DNA of 64,000 nt. Source: Sebastes aleutianus (Eukaryota; Chordata; Actinopteri; Perciformes; Sebastidae). Numbering within the stretch: the stretch's first letter is position 1; every line of letters starts with the position of its first letter. This document shows, piece by piece, positions 1 through 12,703 of the stretch. The stretch lies in NCBI GenBank assembly GCA_916700875.1, contig CAKAKS010000031.1, forward strand, positions 16,335,148 through 16,399,147, written 5' to 3'. Both the position numbers and the translations under genes were made by a program. The notes below the pieces were generated by a model. That model saw only the letters and a program-made list of their open reading frames with translations. It ran no database searches and was not told the origin of the DNA.

Positions 1-260
1 AAAGTAAATAAATACAAAATTTGAGAAAAATAGGATAATGGGCAATACATCATTTTTATATTTCCACATTTATTTATTTTTACATATTTATTCATGTATA
101 CATTTATATACTAATTTCTACATTTATCTCCATGTCTCCTGTATGATAATGAAGGATGGTGAAAAAATGGCAATACACTTCTTAATAAATAAAAAAAGTG
201 AGGAAATAAATAAGTAAATAAATGTAGAAATAGATAAATAAAATATGGAAATAAATATAT
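1..260. repeat. AT-rich palindromic repeat
   Basis: TTTA/TAAA-rich sequence. The left half (CCACATTTATTTATTTTTAC) has an approximate inverted counterpart on the right (AAATAAATAAGTAAATAAAT then GTAGAAATAG), so a MITE-like fold-back is plausible. Confidence 0.45.
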
Positions 261-914
261 GTAAAAAATATAATAATAATATTCTTCATTTATTTATTGC
301 CAGTTCATCTATTTATTTAGCACAAGCTGCATGGTGCATGGAACAAGGCAACACCTACAGCGGGATGACAATGATAGCAGAGGAAATAACAGCAAGAAAA
401 ATACGGCAACGTTATCTTAAAAGCTAAGCAGGGACAACACACTATACAACATACTATACTTATAAAATTATCAGACAAAGGCTCGATCAATTCAAGTTAA
501 AATTCTGTTCGTCCCTCAAAAAGTTGTTATTTGAGGTGAGCAAGTTCACAAACACAAATAAGAAAAAATAAGCAGACATTGAAAAGGGCAAAAAGTTCAA
601 ATGCATTTATCATTCTACCCACAAGGTAAACTGATCATCTCTTAGACCGCAACTAACAAGTCTAATGGCGTCTGGAATAAAACCAAACTTCCCTTATTGA
701 TGTCTGTGGCCCAGTTAAGTCCATGCCAGAAATTTCTCAGTTCCAGGTACGAGCTGGTTAGATAAGAGCTGGACGGCCAACGACTGCTTTCATGTCAGAT
801 CAAACTAGAACCGCACATCCCATTGAAAATGGTTACTCCTCTATTTTCTTTCATTTCATGTTATCCATCCAGTTTGTTATCAACCTAATCATCATCATCA
901 ACCAATGTTCAGTT
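261..914. other. Non-coding, nothing recognised
   Basis: AT-rich. The two short frames here (60 and 83 residues) have no recognisable similarity or domain. Confidence 0.4.
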
Positions 915-1735
915 TGGAGTCACAACAAAATGAAGTGGAAGATAACTGAAGAGCAGGAAAAGACAAACAGCAACAGGAGTGAACGATGGACGGGTTTCAA
1001 AGGATTGTTGCCAGCGGCTCCAATCAACCACATGATTAGATAAGCCTGTGCTGATTAAGGAGTTGTGGGAGGGAGAAGATTAAATTATGATTAAAAAAAA
1101 AGCTATCCACACTTATTATTCCAAATTGAATTAAGCTCATTTGTGTAGTTGTTATGCTTGTGAGTTTTTTTAAAGGAATCTTTTGTGGAAAAACATTTGA
1201 AAAAGATATGATGCAATATCTTTCCTCAATATCTCATTAATTCCGCCCACATGGACTTACATCATGCAAGTGCAAAAACACCTGCTGCCTTAAAATTGAC
1301 ACCATTTTGGCAACCACTCAATACATATATGACTGTGACATAAGTCTAATCATTTTTAACTTTCCATGAGCAACAAGAGTGAACGAAGGACGGGCTGTAA
1401 AGGCTGCTGATCAGATTCACAGGTGTTGGTTATGAAGCTGCAGGAAGTGAAGTGGAGTGAGGAGATGAGGTGATCTTAAAAAAGCTAAAAAAAATACCAA
1501 AAAATGTACAGATAAATAAGAAACTAACACTTTTAAAATGTATATTTTTTAATTGAAATGGGATTAGGCACATTGCTTCCAGTGTTTCTTTAAGCTTGTG
1601 GGGTTGGAAATAAAAAACAAGGTGAAAAGTTCATCATTTCACAGAAAACTGTGATGTGAAACCTTTGTGACCAAATTCCACCCACAAGGGAATTTTTTTT
1701 ACAGATATATCCTCCTGCTGCCTTGAAATGTGCGA
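915..1735 (+). repeat. Diverged tandem duplication of about 430 bp
   Basis: Two copies share anchors in the same order. GCAACAGGAGTGAACGATGG (from about 969) matches GCAACAAGAGTGAACGAAGG (from about 1370). Then AAAAAGCTA, a CTTGTG(A/G)G(G/T) block, and CACCTGCTGCCTTAAAAT (about 1280) matches TCCTGCTGCCTTGAAATG (about 1711). Confidence 0.5.
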
Positions 1736-1825
1736 ACATGACAGGAATCAAATTACTTTTGACCTTCTTTTAAAAGAAATTTTCAAACCGACACACATTT
1801 CTCACTGGGAACTTTAACTGTTTCC

Positions 1826-1895
1826 GAAATCCCATACTAACATACTGCATACTACATACTCAATCTTTATATACTGCATACTTCCTGCTAAAAAT
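1826..1895. repeat. CATACT-rich repeat segment
   Basis: Repeated CATACT units (CATACTAACATACTGCATAC and onward), resembling a dispersed fish repeat rather than coding sequence. Confidence 0.4.
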
Positions 1896-2050
1896 TAACG
1901 ATTAAGTATGCCATTACCAGCAGACTGTTCACACTAAAGTAAACTCAAGCAATACGTCTTGTCTGCATCACATGACGACATCGATCGCGACGTTACTGGT
2001 GCGAGCTACTGATGTACCGTTGTAAATGTAAAATAACACTCACTCAACTT

Positions 2051-2490
2051 AAATTGGCAATAGATAAGTTTAATGCTTTAACTTATAATTATGAAGTAAA
2101 TGTTGATTGTACAACGTGAAGGCTATAGAATAATGACACCATCGGCGTTTAGATTGGATCCCTGTAAGCCTCGCTTTCACTCTGCAATTCTGTCTGCCAC
2201 CGGGTCGTTATCTCCCGACTCCATTTACGGCACGAAGGAAGAGGATAACTCTTGATAAAATAATAGTCTGTATGTAGTCTGAACCAAGATGGAAAACTTT
2301 ATTGCCTTGCACATTGTCAATGGCGGCGCATTACATCTGTACTCTTTTTCCGCTCTTACCTTTCCCAATAAAAGCCTTAGACATACACGCTGCATCACTG
2401 CTTACCAGACAGCACTTCGCTAAGAGGCAATTAACTCAACAAAATAGTTTAGGCTACAGTACTGTAGCTATCACCAAGTAGCGAAAAAAT
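2051..2490 (+). repeat. MITE-like repeat, copy 1
   Basis: Homologous to 33335-33724: both contain GGCAATAGA, TTATGAAGTAAATGTTGATT and CTGTCTGCCACCGGGTC. This copy is longer and its right end is poorly defined. Confidence 0.6.
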
Positions 2491-2976
2491 GGCGGAGAGT
2501 GGAACAACTGGAGTAACATTAACTGTGGAAACCCTAACATTATCCGGCAACAATTAAACCTCCCAAATAATACTTACTGCCCAGTGTTTTCCTCTGCCTT
2601 CATCACAGCACCAAGATCTGGGTTTCTAGTTCAAATTGGGATTCTTGCGGTTGTTTCTTGCTTTTCCTCTTAACTGTACCTTAACGTCACTCGCCATCAT
2701 TCGGGATTATTTTATCCAATGGGTAATTATTTGAACCGTCTGCCTCGCGGTCTGAAATTTGCACAGTCACAATCCATTTCAGGGCAGTTGAGTATGTCAA
2801 TTTTACATCATACTTATGAATTAGTACGTTATGTTGCATTCCAGACAACTCGGAGCTCCAGAATTTCCGACTTCCTTACTGAAAGTACAATGAAACGCTA
2901 CTCAAAATCGGAGTTCCTACTTGTGAACTCGGGAGAAATCCATCTACCCCGACTTCATGAAGAAGCAGTTGTCTAA

Positions 2977-3238
2977 AGGTTAGAGAAGCGAGCTTGAGAC
3001 TGGAAGGTTGCCGGTTCAATCCCCTGGACCAGCAGAATAAATCTGGGTGGGGAAAGTGATTACCACCACTGAGGTGCCCTTGAGCAAGGTACTCAACCAC
3101 TCCAGTGGAGTTGCTCAGTGGCCAGCAGATCAGACTGTGGTTGTACTGGGCAGCTTCCAGGTGTTTCAGGGCGTTCCTGAAAAAGCTATCAGTGAACCTC
3201 CCCCTGAATAAATAAAAGGTAAAACACAACAAAGCGCA
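2977..3238 (+). repeat. tRNA-derived SINE
   Basis: Starts with a tRNA-like GGTTAGAGAAGCGAGC (box A-like), followed by box B-like GGTTCAATCC at 3013-3022. The GAGGTGCCCTTGAGCAAGGT block is found in many fish SINEs. Antisense reading produces a spurious 121-residue frame. Confidence 0.75.
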
Positions 3239-5205
3239 CATTATAAATGATAAACCATTAACTAAAAGGCAACGTTAAGTATATTTGCCTGTATTTAATT
3301 AGAATAAAACATACAATCATAGTAAAACTTGTTCTGCTTGTAAATTGATGGATGTCACAATACTGTATAAACGTATGCAAATTTGTGAAGAAATTCCAGA
3401 AGTAAGCTCTATCATAATATTGCAATCATAACCAAGAGAGAGAAAAGGCTGTGTTTTGACAGCGCATGAAAGCTTTTTAACGGACCATGAAGGCGCGCTG
3501 CTCAGCCGCCAGCCGCCAGCGCCCCCGACACACAGTCAACGATCACTGAGGCGAAACCAGCCAGACCTCTCCCTTTTGTTCTCACGAATCCAGCGCTTGT
3601 TTTTGTAACAACGGCCTCACAGCTGCGTGATGAAGATGGATGGCGCGCCCCTCGCCCTTACCCTCCGTCTTGCGTTCCTGTCACTTTGCAAAACTCAACC
3701 TGGCCAAGCTGGTCTGACACTCAGGAAGCGGCCTGTGCGAGCTGCCCGCCTTGAACAGGAAGTGCTTTGTTTCTCTCTGCAAATATTTCATCACTCTGCC
3801 TGCAGGCCTCAACACCCCCTCTGTCATTCTGAAAAGGACACAAGAAAATAAACACATCTGACTTGATATGATGTACCTTTCACAGACTGTGGGTGTTCTG
3901 TAACCATTTCTATTTATTCCCTTTATTTTGCCTCACCAGTTTTGTTTGAGATTACCATGTTGCATTTATACATGTAAAACTGCTGTTAGTCTGACATACG
4001 TTTAGGCATGAATGTATGTTGCAAGGCACTGTGATCGTGAAGATTCAAATCTAGGCAGTCACAACTAACTGCAGTTTAACTCTTAACCTTGGGAAACAAA
4101 TATGTTTCCTTTCAAAATGACTGTCCTGTCTTGAGCAACAGCCTATCTACATAGTTGATATAAGGAAGTGATTTTATCATAGTATAGTAACATTTTAATC
4201 ATAGCATTATTACAAGATCATGTGAACATTCTGGATGTTGTTATACCAATATGAAGCACCATAGCGGGAATAAGACCTCCGGCCTTTTAAGTAGCTGGCT
4301 CCAGTTCTTTGAGTGTGTTGGACATCAAAACACAGCGCTGTGTGAGCAATGTTTGCCTTTGGCACAAACTAAATCATTTTGCCGTCTTTTCTTGCAAAGC
4401 TCAGTGAAATCGAGACAAATGTAAGCAGAGGGTGATTTGTCTTTTGCCTTCCCGCATTTCCACTGCAACTTCTCGATCCATCTCCTCCTCCCTGGCACTT
4501 TTCACAGATAATGGTCTGACGGACGGTGCAATAAAACTGAATAACGCAACATGGATCACCCCTGTTTAGCTGTGTGATCATATTTCATCAGCAAAAAGTC
4601 TGCTAAAGCTGTAATATTTAAGGCACTATTTTCATGTGAAGGAACATTTGAGCAAGTGAATCATTGGGCTTGAGATGTTTGTTTTATTTTTTATTTGACC
4701 AGATTAGTTCCACTGAAATCCGTTATTGTTCCTCTGGGTTCTGTTGTAAACTGGAAGCTGGAATACAATACAGCTGGACCGTAATGAGCGATTGCTCACA
4801 CATAGCCTACTGTTCTCCTTACTTTTTTACCTATATCCTTTTTCCTTTAGTTTGATGAGGTGTCAAAGATGAATGTCTGCCCAGAGGCCCATAGTTTTGC
4901 CCAGATGGACAGGAATCATACCTTCATGTCAGGATGTGAGGTCAGAGGGTCAGAGAAACTTCCCTTCTCGTTCCAATAAACACAACTTTCTATGACCAGT
5001 CAGGGCGAAACTCACTATACAGACATATCCTAACCTTAGAAATGCACACATACACACACCAATATTGGCATTAAATAGGAAATGTTTTGTCAAGGAAGAT
5101 ATTGATGATGATTTATGATTAGAATTCATCATGGATTATTTTATTCTGGTTTTCATATCAGAGTTAACATGTTTTAGCTTTCCTAAATTGATGCCATTCA
5201 TAATT
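3239..5205. other. Intergenic; a GC-rich patch at 3485-3640
   Basis: No gene found. The GC-rich stretch around 3485-3640 (GCGCGCTGCTCAGCCGCCAG and following) contrasts with AT-rich surroundings and could be a regulatory element or an old CpG patch. The rest is unassigned. Confidence 0.35.
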
Positions 5206-5671
5206 AAACCTGCAGTAGACAGAATGTTTTTGGCATCATTGGGCAAAAAATCCATAATAACCTTTCAGCATATTGTAATTCACGTGTTCTGAGAGATAAC
5301 TAGACTTCTGCACCTCCTCTTGGCTCTGTTTTCAGGCTTTAAAATATCTAGCCCGTGACGGTAGACTTTGACCAATCACAGGTCATTTCAGAGAGAGAGC
5401 GTTCCTATTGGCTGTTCATTCAACGGAGGCAGCTGTCAATCACTCGCAAACTCCGACCAAACGGTCAAACTAGGCAGCGCTGATCAAATATGAATCAATA
5501 TTCTGTTACTTTAATGCCTATTTCTCTCCTCAAATGTTGTCAGAAACATCTTGTAGTGTACTGTTTAGTTGTAAAATGAGAAAGTTTGCTCCGGCTGGTG
5601 GGATAGGATATAGTGACCGTTTTATAAAAATCACTTTTTTTTTTGCTCCATTTCTACCTACTGTTGCTTTA
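5206..5671 (+). mobile_element. TTAA-ended MITE, family C, copy 1
   Basis: Bounded by TTAAACCTGCAGTAGACAGA and CTACCTACTGTTGCTTTAA, imperfect terminal inverted repeats with TTAA at both ends. The interior matches the element at 20283-21010. Confidence 0.65.
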
Positions 5672-7239
5672 ACTTCAATACGTTGTGGAATAAGAGTTGA
5701 AGGGATTAAATAAGTAACTAAAAACAAGTGAAATGCACCCATAATAAGTATATGGCAGCAACGGAAGAACTGACTACTGTGAAACATGTTGCTTGTATAG
5801 TAGTGGAAGCACCCTGACCTTTTATCCTGCGTCACCACCATCAGACCACAGTCTCCGTCTGTCTATCTGCAGTATGAATATATTTTTTTCATTGTGATCG
5901 TCATCACTGCAGCTTCAGTTGACATAATCCATGTTTAACTGTCTGAACAAAAAGGAAACCAAAAACACAAGCCATTTCTCCTTAGATTTGCTTGAACACA
6001 TCTTCTCACTGGAGACGGTAACCACAGTCTCTACACTCATGTCACAGAGACCACAAAAATCCCCGAGACAAAAACAGTGAAAACAGCCAGATGAAGTGTC
6101 CTGTTGTTGCTTCTAAGCAGCTTGTTTGCTGGTTAATGGATGTGTGAAAAGACAAGAGCCTGAGGAAACCCAGGGAAAGAATCTGAAGTCAAAGTGATTA
6201 TTTTATAGCTGAGTGCCAGTTTATTTAAACAAAGGTCCCTTTGTGTCCTTGAAGGAAGCAGAAGCTTGTTTTGAAACCTGTGGGGTGCCCGAGGGATAAA
6301 ATGGTGGGAAGCACCAATATCCAAGAACATGACACAAACAAAAAAAAGTGCCGACATGCACACACTTACCCACATGCAGATTTCTAAACGGTCTAACTGG
6401 CATGTGGAGCAGAGTTTTGTGGATCAACCGTCAACATTTGAGCACACTTATTGTCAAGGAAGAGGACAGGTGTGGCATTGTGGTCATAACAGACGCCAGC
6501 ACCCGCTACTGACAACTAATGATTGTCTTATTAAATTCTTTAAATAAATCTTTCACTCTCTCCTAGAAGTAGCATGTTGGTTAGTTTAGTGGTGGAATAC
6601 ACCCCAAAATATAATTGCTGTTCTAATGATTTTTGCCCAATAAAGCAAATATCCAGTAACAAACATAGCCTACAGTAAGCAGGTAATGAGGAGTGAGAGA
6701 ACACCGTTTGGCATACTCCTGTACCATTTAGCCCCAGGATGGTACAGGACGTTCAGCTCTTTTGTATGGGTGCGGCGAAAAAAAGACGTTTAGACGTTAT
6801 CTAAACAGTGAAAATGTGTAGACAATGACAACAAAGGTAGTGTACAGTACAAGTTATGTAAGGGTAACTAATCATATTAGTTTGTAATCCCAATAATACT
6901 CCGTTACGTCGACAATTTGGGGTTAGAATTGTTGCCAACTGATGAGGAGATGGTCAGCCTCTAACAAAAAATTAGAAATGCGCTTCCCGGTAAAACAAAA
7001 GTTGTCTTATTTACATGCTGTGTCTTCTGAGCTGCTAGCCAGCCTCCAGTTTGCCTTGTTTGTTCTTGCTTCTTGATGTAAATACTTCGTAAACCACAGG
7101 CTGGCTTCCTGTTACACCACAATTATTTTTTTATTTAAATACAGAAATAGGCTACACGAGAATTACAAGTATCAAGTAATGTAAGTAATTACTTCTGCTG
7201 TCGAGTTATTAACATAGTAGGCAAATGTAGGCTACTTAC
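5672..7239. other. Intergenic, no gene recognised
   Basis: AT-rich sequence with short unconvincing frames only. Confidence 0.4.
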
Positions 7240-8272
7240 TAGGGCTCGGTATTGGTGCTCGATATCTTTAAAGGTCCAGTGTGTAGGATCTGGCGGTATC
7301 TAGCGGTGAGGTGAGGAGATTGCAACCAACTGAAGCCTCTCTCATGTGCCAAGCGTGTTGGAGAGCTACGGTGGCCGACACAAAAACGCGAACGGCCCTC
7401 TCTAGAGCCAGCTGTTGTAAGAGTCAGTGCGTAGAGTGTGTGTGTACGAGGGAAGTGAGTGGTGAAGTAAGAGAGAGAGAGCGGCGGCGACGGGAGCCAG
7501 TAACGTTATCGACTCCGGCCCAAGCAGGAAAAGTTAACAGTGTTTGGTTTGTCAATTCTGGGCTACTGTAGAAACATGGCGGTGCAACATGGCGGACTCC
7601 GTGAAGAGGACCCGCTCCCTAAATGTTACACACTGGTCCTTTAATATAACCCGCTACCAAGTAGTATCGAAACTTCTCCAGTCAAACAATACCTACAATC
7701 AACCCTTTTTGTACCCAGATCTAAAAAAAAAAAAAAAGATTTGTCAGAGTATGTGAGCGGAGTCGAGCGCAAGGAGAAGGATTTTGGATGGAGGGAAGAG
7801 CGGATTTTTTTAAAAATTGGAGCATCGCCTTATCTCCTGGCTGCTCAAATTTCGCTCCGGTACCACTCACACCATGAGTTCGAAGCTTGCCCAAGTGAGC
7901 CCGACCCAGAATGTATCTGTGTATTGCGCACAGTAGCTGCGTACAGTAGGATTGTTTCAGACTTGTGTGATCCAAACATTTCCGATAACTCCAGAGCGGC
8001 GAAAATGTCAACAGATATTGAAAAAAATATATCATTTCCAAAATCCACAACATGTTTTTATCTAACAAAATATTCTGCTTCAATCCTTTCCTTATTTGAT
8101 GGCGTTTGCTCTCCCACTCGCCGCACACAAAGGGATGCACCTGTATTGGCAACAATCAACCGAAACTGATGAGTTATATTCAATAAAGAAAGTTGATCTA
8201 ATAAAAAAAGTGACTGGCTCCTTTAATCCGATGAATCACACATTGTAATTTTTTAAACGATACCCAGCCCTA
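7240..8272 (+). mobile_element. hAT-type MITE interrupted by a family A MITE
   Basis: Ends TAGGGCTCGGTATTGG and TACCCAGCCCTA. Flanking 8-mers CTACTTAC (7232-7239) and CTACTAAT (8273-8280) match at six of eight positions, consistent with a decayed hAT target duplication. A family A MITE (7268-7644) is nested near the left end. Confidence 0.65.
7268..7644 (+). mobile_element. TTAA-ended MITE, family A, copy 1
   Basis: Terminal inverted repeats TTAAAGGTCCAGTGTGTAGG and TTACACACTGGTCCTTTAA. The interior includes GAAACATGGCGG, shared with the 16.3 kb copy, and a stretch resembling family B near 7498-7545. Confidence 0.75.
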
Positions 8273-11200
8273 CTACTAATTACTCACCATTACTTTTTCA
8301 ATTTTACAATCACAGTCACAACATTATCTACTCAATCAGAAAAAAAAATGTTTACAAATGTCACGTTTAACATCAGTTTTAGAATAACTTTTAAAGTCAC
8401 ACAAATGGATCCTTGGTTTGGTGCATTGCTGCTCCCAAGACATGCAACCGCCATGCAAAACGATACCCACGCTTCATCAGTATAAACAGCGAGGTCATAC
8501 GAGGTCACCTGCTCACATAGTTGGTGTCTGCAGAGGCCTGTTGGATTCCAGGTCAACCTAGGTGAAGTACAGCCGTATAACTCTTGTTATGTATAGGATG
8601 AAAGGTGCATGAAAGGTTTTGGCATGCATCTTAATTTGGTAATTATACAATGCATCTCCCCGTCTCTGTCTCTCACTCACACAGACACAAATACTGTGAA
8701 AGCTGTGGGACATGAAGTACTACTTGATGTTTGCTCTTCAAGCCGCCGGAGGGGAATAGTTTGCAACTGTCGAGACTTGTTCCTCTAAAGCTTATGTTAA
8801 AACCGCGCCTGAGTGTTGAGCTGACGGGAATAATTATAGCCATAAGTGTCTGAGGTTCTTTATGAATGTACTGATTGAGAGGGGAAAACTTGGGCAGATT
8901 AAAAAACAATGTCTAAAAGCAAGCAGAAGGTGAAAAGTACATGATAAAAAGATGCTAGCGTGTTCACTTTCATCCAGGAAGGAGTCCCTCGCTCCAGAAA
9001 AAACAAGCGACGGGTCAGATCAGTTCGGTTGGCCTCCTGCAGGTCTGCCGGGTCTTATCTTTTAATACACACACACACACAGCACGCGTCCATACGCAGC
9101 GGGCAAAGATAAAACTCTGTAGACTGCATTTGAAGCATGTGTTGCCAAGATAGCACAGAACAGGCTGTATGTTCCATCAGCAGTCAATGCTGTTTGGCGA
9201 TGAGTCACGACTCAGAAACGTTACATCTGTTCAGGGGTGGGAGTAACTAATTACATTATATTCATGTTTCTGTAATTGAGAAGATTTATAGTTTTAAGTG
9301 TTGAGAGAACGATGGTACTTCGTCAGAGAATAAAAACCTACATTACACACACGTGAAGTCATCTGGCTTTACTTTATGCTCTTAATTTTGCAATTTTCCA
9401 TTCTTGCCATATACAAAAGCAAAAGGTGATTCTCAAAAAAGCAGCTGGTAACTTTTACTTTTAGTACATTTTGGGATCACTGTTTTTTTAATCAAAGTTG
9501 TTTTCTACATGAGCACAACTTGGGTAAATTATTAGCAATATTAAAAGGCTTCGGGAGGACATCCTGTTTCAAAATGGTTAAACATTAATTGCACATTTCG
9601 TCCAGGTGTTTCTTACAGTTAGACACCCGTCCAGTATTACTTGCGTCATGAAAACCTAGCTGTGGGTTTTTGACGTGTTATCATACTGCTGTGTGTTAAT
9701 CATTAACGTTCCATGGGAAAAAAACAACATATTTGCCTGCGTAAAGGAAGGACAGCAATCATGGGAATTTTACATCATCTCACAACATCTATGACCCTGT
9801 TCAAAAAAAGTGTCCCGGCCTTGTCTAGCTATACAATCACCGGTAGAAGTGCTGCTAAACTCTATGTAGTTGACACACACAGTGACTGTACAAACCGTAC
9901 CATGAACCTGTTGATTATTACTGCTCATTATTTGATGATGTGCCAGAGACAGAAGAGGTAATTATCTGAAAATAGGCCTACTTGACCGTTAAGTAGTCTG
10001 CCTTATTTAATGTATAAAATCAGTGTTATGGCTTCATATAATATAGAGATATCACTCATTGCTATGATATAGAAATAACATTCATTACTATCAATCAATC
10101 AATCACTCAATATATTATGGAATTCAAACGCAATGAAAATGGTTGTTTTTATTCCCCCTACTGTGAGAAACAAATCACACCGAAACCGTGACCCAAATAC
10201 CGCTCTGTGGGCTTGTTGAACCGTTGCACCACTAATCTGCTCACCACATTATAAAACCATTTATTAAAAGGTGTATATACTGCTTATAAATGCTGGGCTG
10301 CAGGAGGGATAGTCACCATTTAGATATTGTAAAATTAATTGTTTAAAACATAAACATAGTTTGAGGCCCGTTGTCAGCGCTCTCTAAGGCGAGCAGCTGC
10401 AGCCAGCTGAGCAACTTGCAAGTTGTCTCTCAGTGGTTATAAATGATCTTTTAATCGCTTTAACAGCCACTGATCCCGCTGTTTGATATCATTTTTGGAA
10501 CATTTATTGGGGTTAAATCCCGAGTGCATCCTCATCGCAAGAGTTCCACCTTTAATCTCTGCAGAACTGGGGGGAGTAACCTAACCTCCCCAGGGGGGTT
10601 TTGCTCCTTAATAATGACATGGGAAGTTTGTGTGGGATGTTTGATTAGCTGAACTTTCTCTGGAGCAAACGCACACCAACAAAGACACAGCCATTTATGG
10701 CCTTATGTCTGTATTGGCAGTCTCATTTCTTTAGAATCATTAGTACTACTGAATTTGATTGAAGGAATGCAAGAATTGACAGATGAGTATGGACAAATCA
10801 GGACTTGCCTTTCAGTGATCTGTTCCCTTATTTAGAACAAAGACGATCTTTAAGCTTTAATAAGGCTCTCAAACTGTTGGCACACGACACCGTGTGAGAG
10901 CGAAACATGCACACTCGTAAACCGCAACAGTAAAATAAACAGCAAAATACAGATCTGCACTTGCAGGAGAGACACTCAGTTTCACACTAGTATTTTAACG
11001 GATCATCGATTTTCTCTTTAATCCCAAGCATGTTAATAAATGTTACTGGAAGTGTACTCCCACAGGGTTGAGGTGCAAGTGCGCTTCAGCAGCCAATACA
11101 TTTCTTTTGGTGTTTTCATTAGTTCCCTGGGGAAGACTGAACTGCCAGAAAATCTGAGGTTTTATATCACATGACCTGACTCAGACATGACCCTCCTCCA

Positions 11201-11692
11201 CAAACTGGACCTGAGTTGAGATGGGGAGGGAGATCGAGGGTGGTGAGGAGTGGTAAGCTTGGTGCTTATACTTCCCCGGGGAACTCAAATATGTCTCAGT
11301 TTTCCCAGGCTGGGGCAGCTTTCATCAACATTTCTTCTCTACAAACAAGCCCATATAACTGTGAGTGTAAGTGTAAAATATAAGAATATTAAAATAAATG
11401 TTCTTCAGACATCCACATAATTTCATAGACAGCTGTGGCTCCATATGCTTCCTAAATTTTCCTTCATTTAATTGAGACTTCCTGCTGAAACTTCAGTCAT
11501 CATCCCAACATATGGAGATCTTTAGGTCCTTATATCCCAACATATGGAGATCTTTATAGAGACCCTTACTCACCTCTGGGGATAGAGAAAGAATGTATCA
11601 TGAAATAGGAATGCACCATCAGTGTCATACTGGGAATCACTCTACTTCATGTTGATGTCCAGTTACTGGAAATGACCAACTCTCTCTATGTT
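8273..11692. other. Intergenic, mostly unassigned
   Basis: No gene. Contains a short (AC)n tract near 9065-9080, a TCAATCAATCAATCA run near 10092, a small tandem duplication of TCCCAACATATGGAGATC near 11507-11555, and otherwise apparently unique sequence. Confidence 0.4.
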
Positions 11693-12272
11693 TTAAAGGT
11701 GCTAAAATGTGAGATTGGGAGCATTTCTATTGCCTCCGCATGGCTCTCAACGTGGCGACGGCTTGCAGCTAACGGTGCTAACAGCGCTGACAGAGATAAC
11801 AGTGCTAACCTGATGTGTCTCTCTCATTTGCTCCAGTGAATATTGGTGCATTCGTTTGTTGGGATTCTGACTAAGCCGCCAGGAAGAGCGTCGGGCTTTG
11901 AAGCAAATTTTCGGAGTGGTCAAACGGTGGTACTACAAGTTCAAGTGTCTGTCACGTGATGCCATTGGGCCCAAAAACACTTTTTTCCCATAGACTTACA
12001 TTGGGAAAGAGACATCCGTAACTCAGCGGATATTTTTTTGTCAGGTAAATCAACTTCCCTGTATGAATACTCTAATAGCTCTTATTTAAATCATTAGGTC
12101 CTAAAAGTTGTAAAACGCACAACAAAGCACGGAGAAGCTCGGATTACAACACACACAGAGGGAGAGCGACTTCATTCTCTGCTCAGGTGGACATCACTCC
12201 TCTATATCTTTACATATTTAATAGTTGTTTGCAGCTTTATTAATGCTCTAGATATCGCATTGAGAACCTTTA
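11693..12272 (+). mobile_element. TTAA-ended MITE, family E
   Basis: Begins TTAAAGGTGCTAAAATGTGA and ends ATCGCATTGAGAACCTTTAA; imperfect inverted ends with TTAA boundaries. No coding capacity. Confidence 0.6.
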
Positions 12273-12405
12273 AGGAGGCCATTTAGTTTGCAAAAGGCAG
12301 GAAAAGTAAACACCACATACTGTACGTCCATATAGAAAAATAAATAACCTATAGTGTGTCCCTCTGTGTTGGAAAAATACAAACATGTGCACATTCCTAA
12401 GGTCA

Positions 12406-12703
12406 TGACAGGTGACACTCATTGCCCCTAAGGCCTATTTCTGTTTAGGTGAGGGTCACCTAGTCAGCGAACTTGTAGAGCCTATTTGAGGATAAGTAAC
12501 CCTAAAAAGGACGGAAGTGTCAGTCCGACAGACAATGGGAGATATACGACTGTGAGCCTGCAAGCGAGGGTATAAATGTCACGAAACTGAGAGACTCTGC
12601 GCTCTCAGCCTTGAACATTTATGTTGATGGTTGTTTGCCCACTTGCAAGTGTTTATTAAACCTTTAAAAGACTTTCTCTTGATTTTCGAGTCCTTCTTCA
12701 CAG
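12406..12703 (+). repeat. Possible solo LTR
   Basis: A TG...CA-bounded segment with TATA-like GTATAAATG near 12570, GAGAGACTCTGCGCTCTC just after it and ATTAAACC (polyA-like) near 12655, laid out like an LTR with U3, R and U5. No matching second LTR or internal genes were seen and no target duplication is clear. Speculative. Confidence 0.3.

Noticed and set aside
3000..3030. Possible tRNA gene
   Set aside because: Only box A- and B-like motifs of a SINE; no cloverleaf or acceptor stem was apparent.
2876..3241. 121-residue minus-strand frame
   Set aside because: Antisense of a tRNA-derived SINE.
7721..8169. Overlapping frames of 142-144 residues on both strands
   Set aside because: They fall inside a hAT-type MITE and begin or end in an A-run; no transposase motifs seen.
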